DNA of 9,274 bases from CAZXIY01 sp964640935 (GTDB lineage Archaea; Thermoplasmatota; Thermoplasmata; Methanomassiliicoccales; Methanomethylophilaceae), in the NCBI GenBank assembly GCA_964640935.1, contig CAZXIY010000051.1, positions 1 to 9,274 on the forward strand. Reading direction: 5' to 3'. This document shows positions 1 to 6,887 of the stretch, one piece after another. Positions within the stretch are counted from its first letter, which is position 1, and every line of letters starts with the position of its first letter. A program made the position numbers and the translations under genes. Under the pieces are notes generated by a model, which ran no database searches, was not told the DNA's origin, and worked only from the letters and a program-made list of their open reading frames with translations.

Positions 1-10
1 TAATCTTCCA

Positions 11-25
11 TTTATGTAATATATT
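11..25 (+). promoter_or_regulatory. Putative TATA region for the exporter gene
   Basis: An AT-rich stretch (TTTATGTAATATATT) lies 35-50 bases before the exporter ATG at 61. A TATA box here would start transcription near position 40-50 and leave a leader of 10-20 bases. That leader contains an imperfect ribosome site, AAGGGGA at 49-55, six bases before the start codon. The upstream gene lies outside the window, so read-through from the left cannot be excluded. Confidence 0.4.
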
Positions 26-60
26 GAGCAATCAGATATGCCCCCATCAAGGGGAAATAC

Positions 61-3000
61 ATGTTCGATAAACTCGCGGATATCATAGTAAAGAGAGCGA
101 AACTGATAATCGCACTATGGATCGTTGTTCTGATCTGCGCCGTACCGCTCATACTGCAGTCGAATTCCGTACTGCAGTACGACATGACGAAGATGAGCAC
201 ATCGACCCCGTTGGAATCCGCTCAGGGGTCCGAGATCCTCAAGAACGGCGGATTCTACAGTTCTGACAGTATGTCTGCAGGCACCATCGTCGTTGTTGAG
301 GTCCTCGATTCGTATGCCTCAGCCGCTTCTGACAGCCTTCAGAAGAATCTGGAGAAGAACTTCCACGACTGGAGCGTGAACAAGGAGCTACGCGAGAAAT
401 ACGGCAACGGATATCAGATAACCCCTTCGATGCTAGGCACTTTTGATGATAAGTATTTCCAAGACAAAGATACGGAAATGACCATCATCTCGATCTCATT
501 CCCCACGCTCCCTGACGGCAAGACGCTGAAAGGCACCGAGTACGTCACGCAGATAAGGGGTATCGTGTCTGAGAGCAAGCAGGATATCGTCGGCATCGTG
601 AACACATATGTGACCGGCAACGACGCGATATCCTATGACACGATGACGGGAGCAACATCAGACATAAAGAAGATCGACCCGATATCGATACTTCTCGTGC
701 TGATACTCATCGGCCTCTTCTTCAGATCGCTCATGTCCGCCGTGACGCCGCCGATCGTTATCGGCATGGCTTACGGGATACTGCTGTCGCTGGTATTCGT
801 CATAGGCAGCATGATGGGGATCTACTACATCACCACGATACTGGTCCTGGTTTCTATGCTGGGTGCGGGATGCGACTATTGCATATTCATAGTTTCAAGA
901 TATCGCGAGGAACGGAAAGAAGGTAAAGACCACGAGACTGCACTGAAAGAATCCATAAAGTGGGCCGGAGAATCTATCCTCACATCCGGGTGCTCTGTCA
1001 TTATCGGATTCGGCGTCCTTTCTCTTTGTAGTTTCTCCCTCGTAAGCACAATGGGCATAGTCCTCGCGCTCGGTATAGTATTGGCACTTCTCGCCGCGCT
1101 TACATTCGTCCCGTCGCTCCTAGCAATCATCGGCGACAGGATATTCTGGCCATCGAAAGTTTCGTCCTACAGTGACGGCAGCAAGGCCATGAACGGATGG
1201 TACGGAAAATTCGCCAAAATAGGACACAGGTATTTCACCCATTCCGCTAAGAGTTCGATAAAATATGCAAAAGTCATTGTCGTCGCATCGCTTCTTTTCA
1301 CTGTTCCGATGGCATATATGGTCGCAACGACCCACTCGTCATATGATATGATCAGCACGATGCCAGACGGCGAAGCGAAAGAAGGTGTGAGCGTTATATC
1401 CACGAACATCGGCGGCGGAACAATCATGCCCACCTACATCACGATGAAGGTTGATGCGTTCGTGGATGTTAACACCGATCAGACGTTCGATTCGGGCGAT
1501 GTTGTTCCGGACGGCAGTACTGTGCAATTTACGGCAAAGCCGTATGAAGGATATCGTGTGAGCGATTGGATCGTCAACGGAGTATCCACAGGCGATACGG
1601 GTACGACTCACAACGTCTCGGTGAGCGGAAGCAACATCGATGTAAACGTCGTCTATACAAGATCGGATTACTACATTACGTTCAGCAGCGGAGAGAATGG
1701 GGCCGTCACAGCCTCACTCAACGGGTCTACGATCTACAACAATACGATCGGTCATCAGGGCAACTTGGTAAAATTCACCGCTGCTCCGGACAGCGGATAC
1801 CGTGTGAGCGGATGGACCGTCAACGGCACGGATGTGGGGTCCAACAGTACAACGTATTCCGTGGAATCGCTTAGCGGCGATCTCGATGTGAAGGTCTTGT
1901 TCGACACCGTCCCGACGAACAGTCACAAAGTGACCTACTCGTGTAACGACGGAGGCAAGGTCTCTGCAAAGTCCGGCAGTACGAATATCACCACAGACTC
2001 AGATGTCCTGGAAAAATCCAAGGTAGTGTTCTCGGCCGTACCTGACACCGGATATGCCGTCAGCGATTGGATCATCAACGGAGAATCTGTGGGCAGCAAG
2101 TCAGCCGAGTATGTAATCAAATCTCTGAATACCGATACGAATGTACAGGTCGTATTCGCCGAAAAGACCTATACAACATACAAGGTAGAATTCTCGGCCG
2201 ATACCGGTGGCAGCGTGACTGCCACGGCCGACGGTAAAGCGATAACGTCGGGAGATATGGTAAAAGAAGGATCTAAGATCATCGTCACCGCTGCTCCGGA
2301 CAGCGGTAGGCAGGTCAGCGGATGGAAATTCTTCATTGACATAGGTGGGGAGAAACAAGAGATCACCTCGCCTGTATCCAAGACCCAGTATGTTGTCAAC
2401 GGCCTTTCCGGCGATCAGAAGATCACCGCTCTGTTCGAGCCGATACTGATGTATACGCAGACCATAGACTTCTCTGCGGGAGAGAATGGATCGGTCGTCG
2501 CTCTGAACGGCGAGGACAAACAGATATCGAGCGGGGATGCGGTTTTCCGCAACACGTCGCTGTATCTTTCCGCCACACCCGATAAAGGTTACCGTGTATC
2601 CGATTGGAAGATCAACGGTGTGTCCATGAGTGTTGATTACAACACATACAGCATATCCAAGGTCACCAAGGATATGAAGATCGAGGTCGAATTTGAGAAG
2701 ACCCCAACATATCTTTCTGTCAGGTTCGATGTGAATAACAAGGACTACGGTACGATAAGTGCCACATGCCCAGATACAGAATGGTATTACACCCAAAGAT
2801 CCAACGCAAACGACATCTACGAAGATATTGACTCTTTCACCGGCGAACTGATGTCGATGAAGACCGACAGTAAGAATAACGTCGCAATGGTCATCGGGCC
2901 TATGACAGGCGATGTCGTGTTCGACGGAGAACACGAGTGGCTTTTCGACACTCTCGTCGGCATACTGCCGAGGGAATATCAGAAGATGATCCAGGGGTAC

Positions 3001-3915
3001 ACATACGATGCTCTGGTCATGCTCTGGGCAGGTCTGTCGGATAAAGAATACGGCTCATCCATCCAGGAGAGGGTGAACTACTACCTGAACTACAAGGCGG
3101 GGTTCGTCTCCGAAGTATTCTCGGATTCCGAAGGGGGGCACGAGTACCAGTATGTGAAGATCATGGTCATCACTAAAGATGAGCCGATGTCGCAGCTGTC
3201 CGTCGATACGATAAAGCAGCTCTTCGGCGAGAAGGACGCTTTCATATCCGAGAACAGTTCCTCGAACGGCGGATTCGTGTATAGCGGATACCTTTCCGGA
3301 GCGGCAGTGAGCAACTACGAGATATCCGATCTGGTTACGAGCGATTTCAACTCCATGATAATAATCGTGATCGTCCTTCTGATACTCCTCCTGTTCGTAG
3401 TGATGAGATCATATCTGACACCGCTGCGTGCGGTGTTCACCATTGTGATGAGCGTCATATGGACCCTCGGTCTGACCTATCTGATATTCCAGTACTGGCT
3501 CAATATCCCGGTCGTGTGGATAGTGCCGATAATCCTGTTCGTCGTCTGCCTCGGATTGGGCATGGATTACGATATCCTGCTGACAACCCGTATCAAAGAG
3601 AACGTCTCGAAGGGGATGAGCAATGATGACGCTATCGTAGATGCGATACAGAGGTCGGGGGCTGTCATCACGCTCTGCGGGCTCATAATGGCAGGTGCGT
3701 TCGGAACAATGATGCTCTCAACATCACCGATGCTGATGGAATTCGGATTCGCCCTCGGTTTCGCCATCGCGGTGGATGCCCTCCTGGTGCGTACATATAT
3801 AGTGCCAGCATTGATGCATCTGATGGGAAAATGGAACTGGAAGGGACCCGATTTCTTCTTCGAATGGAGAGCAAGAAGGAAAGAAAAATCCAAAAAGGCG
3901 ATGGAATCGGAATGA
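61..3915 (+). CDS. RND/MMPL-family membrane exporter with inserted InlB-type repeats
   Basis: This is a 12-helix RND-superfamily exporter of the MMPL/HpnN type, a proton-driven transporter usually exporting lipids or other hydrophobic substrates; the substrate here is unknown. TM1 is about residues 14-32, porter loop 1 33-203, TM2-6 205-356 and TM7 402-421. Porter loop 2 runs 422-1094 and TM8-12 1097-1252, followed by a basic cytoplasmic tail (EWRARRKEKSKKAMESE). The two halves each keep the Asp-Tyr pair used for proton relay in MmpL3-type pumps: GAGCDY (D272-Y273) in TM4 and GLGMDY (D1169-Y1170) in TM10, so the pump is probably active. Family members are commonly 700-1000 residues. The excess comes from about 440 residues of B-repeats inserted at about 465, just after the first strand of porter 2 (PTYITMKVD). 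The porter fold resumes near 905-945 (NVAMVIGPMTGD). The ATG at 61 is preceded by AAGGGGA. The gene is probably co-transcribed with the pseudouridine synthase 37 bases downstream. Confidence 0.93.
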   Translation: MFDKLADIIVKRAKLIIALWIVVLICAVPLILQSNSVLQYDMTKMSTSTPLESAQGSEILKNGGFYSSDSMSAGTIVVVEVLDSYASAASDSLQKNLEKNFHDWSVNKELREKYGNGYQITPSMLGTFDDKYFQDKDTEMTIISISFPTLPDGKTLKGTEYVTQIRGIVSESKQDIVGIVNTYVTGNDAISYDTMTGATSDIKKIDPISILLVLILIGLFFRSLMSAVTPPIVIGMAYGILLSLVFVIGSMMGIYYITTILVLVSMLGAGCDYCIFIVSRYREERKEGKDHETALKESIKWAGESILTSGCSVIIGFGVLSLCSFSLVSTMGIVLALGIVLALLAALTFVPSLLAIIGDRIFWPSKVSSYSDGSKAMNGWYGKFAKIGHRYFTHSAKSSIKYAKVIVVASLLFTVPMAYMVATTHSSYDMISTMPDGEAKEGVSVISTNIGGGTIMPTYITMKVDAFVDVNTDQTFDSGDVVPDGSTVQFTAKPYEGYRVSDWIVNGVSTGDTGTTHNVSVSGSNIDVNVVYTRSDYYITFSSGENGAVTASLNGSTIYNNTIGHQGNLVKFTAAPDSGYRVSGWTVNGTDVGSNSTTYSVESLSGDLDVKVLFDTVPTNSHKVTYSCNDGGKVSAKSGSTNITTDSDVLEKSKVVFSAVPDTGYAVSDWIINGESVGSKSAEYVIKSLNTDTNVQVVFAEKTYTTYKVEFSADTGGSVTATADGKAITSGDMVKEGSKIIVTAAPDSGRQVSGWKFFIDIGGEKQEITSPVSKTQYVVNGLSGDQKITALFEPILMYTQTIDFSAGENGSVVALNGEDKQISSGDAVFRNTSLYLSATPDKGYRVSDWKINGVSMSVDYNTYSISKVTKDMKIEVEFEKTPTYLSVRFDVNNKDYGTISATCPDTEWYYTQRSNANDIYEDIDSFTGELMSMKTDSKNNVAMVIGPMTGDVVFDGEHEWLFDTLVGILPREYQKMIQGYTYDALVMLWAGLSDKEYGSSIQERVNYYLNYKAGFVSEVFSDSEGGHEYQYVKIMVITKDEPMSQLSVDTIKQLFGEKDAFISENSSSNGGFVYSGYLSGAAVSNYEISDLVTSDFNSMIIIVIVLLILLLFVVMRSYLTPLRAVFTIVMSVIWTLGLTYLIFQYWLNIPVVWIVPIILFVVCLGLGMDYDILLTTRIKENVSKGMSNDDAIVDAIQRSGAVITLCGLIMAGAFGTMMLSTSPMLMEFGFALGFAIAVDALLVRTYIVPALMHLMGKWNWKGPDFFFEWRARRKEKSKKAMESE
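1453..2769 (+). repeat. Array of about five InlB/B-repeat-like modules inside the exporter
   Basis: Five in-frame modules of 70-88 residues lie at exporter residues about 465-533 (A), 537-616 (B), 622-701 (C), 706-793 (D) and 799-879 (E). A sixth partial one (884-903, RFDVNNKDYGTISATCP) follows. Each full module has a strand with GG/GENG-S/A-V (weak in A), then S/TVxFTAxPxxGYxVS(D/G)W, then an ING/VNG turn and a final strand ending in V-F/Y. The tryptophans are at 503, 585, 670, 755 and 849. The pattern matches the divergent InlB B-repeat / Listeria-Bacteroides repeat superfamily, small beta folds found in surface proteins and adhesins. A lacks the usual first strand and may be degenerate. 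Because it sits in porter loop 2, the array should face outward. The DNA also repeats in part: a 22-base identity links B (1775-1796) and D (2285-2306). Confidence 0.85.
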
Positions 3916-3952
3916 ACATAAACGACAAGCGTCATCAGGTCGCCGGATCACG

Positions 3953-4660
3953 ATGACCGACGACCTGACGCGCCTGAACAAGTTCATCGCAGACTGCGGA
4001 GTATGTTCCAGACGCGAGGCTGACAGGCTGATAGAACGCGGATGTGTGACCGTTGACGGGGAAGTTGCGGCGATGGGCACAAAAGTGTCGCCGGGACAGG
4101 ATATACGCGTGGACGGCAGGAGAATAACACCGGAGGAGGAGACCATCCTCCTGGTGTTCAACAAACCTCCCGGCATCACCTGCACAGCGGCCGAGGATGA
4201 CGAATCCAATGTTGTCAGGTATATCGGCTACCCCAAACGCATCTATCCGATAGGCAGACTGGATAAGTATTCCGAGGGACTCCTGCTCCTCACCAACAAG
4301 GGAGACCTTGTCAACGGCATCATGAGATCGAGATACGGGCATGAGAAAGAGTACATTGTCACGGTGGACAGACCTGTAACTGATGATTTCATGAAAAGGA
4401 TGTCCTCCGGTGTCCCGATACTTGACACCGTTACAAAGCCGTGCATCGCAGAGAAGATCTCCCGCAACAAGTTCAGGATGGTCATCACCCAGGGTATAAA
4501 CCGCCAGATAAGGAGGATGTGCGAACACTTCGGTTACAGGGTGATGAAACTTGTGCGCGTCCGCATCTTGGATATAGAGCTCGGCGATCTTCCGACAGGA
4601 AAGTACCGTACGGCCACTGAAAAGGAACTCAGATCCGTCAGAGAACTGATGGATCAATGA
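3953..4660 (+). CDS. rluF: RluF-like 23S rRNA pseudouridine synthase (RsuA family)
   Basis: This 235-residue enzyme isomerises a uridine in rRNA to pseudouridine. An N-terminal S4 RNA-binding domain spans about residues 5-60 (RLNKFIADCGVCSRREADRL). The catalytic domain follows, with the family motif YPIGRLDKYSEG, in which D104 is the expected nucleophile. Stretches HEKEYIVTVDRPVT, SSGVPILDTVTK and GINRQIRRMCEHFGY resemble E. coli RluF, which modifies U2604 of 23S rRNA, more than RsuA or RluB as I recall them. It is shorter than E. coli RluF (about 290 residues) because the basic C-terminal tail is missing. RsuA/RluF enzymes are essentially bacterial; archaea mostly use H/ACA guides, Cbf5, Pus10, TruA and TruD, so transfer from bacteria is likely. 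The ATG at 3953 has only a weak ribosome site (AGGT at 3937-3940). It lies 37 bases after the exporter, so co-transcription is plausible. Exact target is inferred. Confidence 0.85.
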   Translation: MTDDLTRLNKFIADCGVCSRREADRLIERGCVTVDGEVAAMGTKVSPGQDIRVDGRRITPEEETILLVFNKPPGITCTAAEDDESNVVRYIGYPKRIYPIGRLDKYSEGLLLLTNKGDLVNGIMRSRYGHEKEYIVTVDRPVTDDFMKRMSSGVPILDTVTKPCIAEKISRNKFRMVITQGINRQIRRMCEHFGYRVMKLVRVRILDIELGDLPTGKYRTATEKELRSVRELMDQ

Positions 4661-5284
4661 TCAGAGCGGCTTCTTCATGATCACGCTGAAAAGTATCTTC
4701 TGACCTTCGTTGAATTCGCTTATCCTAACGAGCTCAAAGTTACTGAACATCTTCTTTATGTCTTCCTGCGTGTAATATCTGACGGCAAATCCGTTATTCT
4801 CCCACGTATTCCCGTGGAGATTCTCCCCCTTTCCGAAACAGGCATCGTTGGTATTCCTCACAGAGAACAGGAACAATCCGCCGGGGACCAAAGCGTTGTA
4901 GATATCTGATGCTAGTTTCGATATCTCGCTGTCGGTGAAATTCATCGTGAACAGCATATGGGAATAGCATGCGTCGAACGAATTGGCCGGCATATCCAGG
5001 CCTTTGCGCAGATCCTTCTGAACAACCGTAAGCTTGTCACCGAACCTCTGACGCAGCTGCGAACAGGATATGTCGCTGTAATCGGCCGCTATGACCGAGA
5101 ATCCGCTTTCCAACAGATATTTTGTGTCGCGCCCCTGACCAGGTCCGAGTTCCAATACGGTCTTCATGCCCGATGTTTTAAGAATTTCGGCACTTCTGAT
5201 GCAGAAAAGGCTCGGAGCGTCTCCGAAGAACGACGGGTTTTCAGAATAAATGGAATTCCAATGATCTAGCTGGTCTATGCCCAT
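4661..5284 (-). CDS. Class I SAM-dependent methyltransferase
   Basis: This 207-residue soluble protein is a Rossmann-fold methyltransferase using S-adenosylmethionine. The SAM-binding motif I is VLELGPGQGRDT at residues 43-54. The acidic strand-2 end is AADYS (66-70), the motif II/IV region is SFDACYSHMLF (102-112), and the post-strand-5 motif is ALVPGGLFLFSVRN (131-144). The N-terminus (HWNSIYSENPSFFGDAPS) has the W-x-x-x-Y-x-x-NP-x-FFG layout seen in small free-standing enzymes of the TehB / Methyltransf_25 kind, which act on small molecules or metalloid compounds. The substrate cannot be deduced. Its stop codon directly abuts that of the pseudouridine synthase on the other strand. A TATA-like element at 5307-5318 would start transcription almost at the ATG, so a leaderless mRNA is expected. 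It diverges from the DUF1846 gene. Confidence 0.87.
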   Translation of the reverse strand: MGIDQLDHWNSIYSENPSFFGDAPSLFCIRSAEILKTSGMKTVLELGPGQGRDTKYLLESGFSVIAADYSDISCSQLRQRFGDKLTVVQKDLRKGLDMPANSFDACYSHMLFTMNFTDSEISKLASDIYNALVPGGLFLFSVRNTNDACFGKGENLHGNTWENNGFAVRYYTQEDIKKMFSNFELVRISEFNEGQKILFSVIMKKPL

Positions 5285-5306
5285 AAAGCTATGAGACAGA
5301 CTTCAG

Positions 5307-5318
5307 ATATACATTATT
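5307..5318 (-). promoter_or_regulatory. Putative TATA box of the methyltransferase gene
   Basis: Read on the minus strand the element is AATAATGTATAT. Its centre is about 28 bases upstream of the ATG at 5284, the spacing expected when transcription begins at or very near the start codon. No ribosome site lies in between, which supports leaderless initiation. Confidence 0.5.
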
Positions 5319-5328
5319 CGATTTGGTC

Positions 5329-5336
5329 TGACGTCA
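5329..5336. promoter_or_regulatory. Palindrome TGACGTCA between divergent promoters
   Basis: A perfect 8-base palindrome lies between the TATA element of the methyltransferase (5307-5318) and that of the DUF1846 gene (5347-5354). It is in position to act as an operator or upstream activator site for either gene. An 8-base palindrome can arise by chance, and no regulator is encoded in the window. Confidence 0.2.
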
Positions 5337-5346
5337 TCACGGGAGG

Positions 5347-5388
5347 ATTTAAAGGTGATAATGCCATAGGATAGATGCTATTTCGGAG
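5347..5388 (+). promoter_or_regulatory. Putative promoter and ribosome site of the DUF1846 gene
   Basis: ATTTAAAG at 5347-5354, preceded by a purine-rich GGGAGG that may serve as the BRE, predicts a transcription start near 5375-5380. A short leader would follow, containing GGAG at 5385-5388, eight bases before the ATG at 5397. This gene therefore appears to use a leader and a Shine-Dalgarno site, unlike its divergent neighbour. Confidence 0.55.
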
Positions 5389-5396
5389 ATGCCTCA

Positions 5397-6881
5397 ATGA
5401 AAACCGGTTTTGACAATGACAAATATCTGAAGACCCAGTCAGAACATATCAGAGAACGCATCGACATGTTCGGCGGGAAGCTTTACCTCGAATTCGGAGG
5501 GAAGCTGTTCGACGACTACCATGCATCGAGAGTACTCCCCGGATTTCATCCGGACAGCAAGATCTGTATGTTAATGCAGCTCAAAGATCAGGCCGAAGCC
5601 ATCATCACCATCAACTCCAACGATATAGAGAAGAACAAGATGCGTGGCGATCTCGGCATCACCTATGATCTGGAGGTTCTCCGTCTCATAGATTCATTCA
5701 CCGACAGGGGCATATGTGTCGGCGGCGTCGTACTCACAAGATATTCCGGACAGCATGCCGCGAAACTCTTCGAAGACAAGCTCAGGGCCCAGAGCGTGAA
5801 AGTGTACCACCACTATACGATACAGGGTTATCCCGCCAACATCCCGCTGATCGTCAGCGACGACGGATATGGGAAGAACGATTTCATCGAGACGACACAT
5901 CCGCTGGTCGTGGTTACCGCTCCCGGACCCGGGAGCGGGAAGATGGCGGTCTGCATGTCCCAGCTCTATCATGAGCAGAAGAGAGGCATACGTGCCGGAT
6001 ATGCTAAATTCGAGACATTCCCGATATGGAACCTCCCTCTCAACCATCCGGTGAACATAGCTTACGAGGCGGCCACGGCCGATCTCGACGATAAAAATAT
6101 GATAGATCCGTTCCACCTTGAAGCCTACGGCGTGACCACTGTCAACTACAACAGGGATGTAGAGATCTTCCCGGTAGTCAACTCGATGCTAGAGAAGATA
6201 CTCGGAAAATCGCCTTACAGATCGCCGACAGACATGGGCGTCAATATGGCAGGATACTGCATCACCGATGATACGGTGGTCTCCAAAGCTGCCCGCGACG
6301 AGATAATTCGCCGTTATTTCCAAGCCCTCCGCGACAGAAAAGAAGGGAAGGCAACCGACAGGGTCGTGATGGAGATAACGTTGCTCATGAAGCAGGCCGG
6401 CGTGTCGGAAAAGGATCGCAGGGTCGCTTCTGCCGTCAGAGCGAGGATGAAGACCGCCACCGTACCGGTCGCGGCGATCGAACTGAACGATGGCACACTC
6501 GTATCGGGAAAGGCCGGATCGCTTCTGGGAGCATCTCCCGCTATGATACTCAATGCACTCAAGGTCCTTGCTGGTATTGACGATAATGTCCATCTCATCG
6601 CCCCCGAATTCATCAACCCCGTTCAAAAGCTCAAGGTCGATTATCTCGGAGCGAAAAGTCCCAGACTGGATATCAACGATGTTCTCATCGCACTTTCCAT
6701 CTACGCCAACAGAGATGACAATGCCGCCAAGGCCTTCGCCCAGATCCCCAAATTGAAAGGATGCGAAGTGCATATGTCTGTCATACCGTCATCCATCAAC
6801 GAAGCCATATACAGGAAGCTCGGCGTGCATCTGACCTGCGAACCGCAGTATCAGACGACATGCCTGTTCCAAAAGAACTGA
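5397..6881 (+). CDS. DUF1846 (UPF0371) family protein
   Basis: This 494-residue cytoplasmic protein belongs to the DUF1846/UPF0371 family, whose members are about 500 residues, so it looks complete. Recognisable family stretches are the N-terminal GFDNDKYLKTQSEHIRERI, LEFGGKLFDDYHASRVLPGF, SNDIEKNKMRGDLGITYD, THPLVVVTAPGPGSGKMA and the C-terminal CEVHMSVIPSS. The GPGSGK segment (residues 177-182) looks like a phosphate-binding loop but does not fit a full Walker A with Walker B, so nucleotide binding is only a possibility. The family has crystal structures but no established biochemical role that I know of. It is mostly reported from Firmicutes and Actinobacteria, so its presence in an archaeal setting suggests transfer. 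The ATG at 5397 is backed by GGAG at 5385. Its stop lies six bases from that of the converging helicase gene. Confidence 0.92.
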   Translation: MKTGFDNDKYLKTQSEHIRERIDMFGGKLYLEFGGKLFDDYHASRVLPGFHPDSKICMLMQLKDQAEAIITINSNDIEKNKMRGDLGITYDLEVLRLIDSFTDRGICVGGVVLTRYSGQHAAKLFEDKLRAQSVKVYHHYTIQGYPANIPLIVSDDGYGKNDFIETTHPLVVVTAPGPGSGKMAVCMSQLYHEQKRGIRAGYAKFETFPIWNLPLNHPVNIAYEAATADLDDKNMIDPFHLEAYGVTTVNYNRDVEIFPVVNSMLEKILGKSPYRSPTDMGVNMAGYCITDDTVVSKAARDEIIRRYFQALRDRKEGKATDRVVMEITLLMKQAGVSEKDRRVASAVRARMKTATVPVAAIELNDGTLVSGKAGSLLGASPAMILNALKVLAGIDDNVHLIAPEFINPVQKLKVDYLGAKSPRLDINDVLIALSIYANRDDNAAKAFAQIPKLKGCEVHMSVIPSSINEAIYRKLGVHLTCEPQYQTTCLFQKN

Positions 6882-6884
6882 AAA
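6871..6884 (-). terminator. Possible T-rich termination signal after the helicase gene
   Basis: On the minus strand, just past the helicase stop codon, the sequence reads TTTTCAGTTCTTTT. Archaeal RNA polymerase often terminates at such T-runs. It lies inside the 3' end of the converging DUF1846 gene, so the two transcripts would overlap slightly. Composition is the only evidence. Confidence 0.25.
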
Positions 6885-6887
6885 TGT

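Noticed and set aside
1453..2769. Exporter repeats as a CRISPR or mobile-element array
   Set aside because: The repeats are in frame, protein-level and diverged, with units of about 250 bases. There are no short identical repeats with unique spacers, no terminal inverted repeats and no transposase.
2101..2934. Antisense ORF of 277 codons within the B-repeat region
   Set aside because: It lies opposite clearly coding repeats of the exporter, and the repeated codons explain the lack of stops. No domain or promoter was seen.
3935..4657. Long antisense ORF (240 codons) opposite the pseudouridine synthase
   Set aside because: The plus-strand frame encodes a complete recognisable enzyme with catalytic motif. 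The antisense frame has no recognisable domain and is rich in His, Cys and Arg, as shadow frames are.
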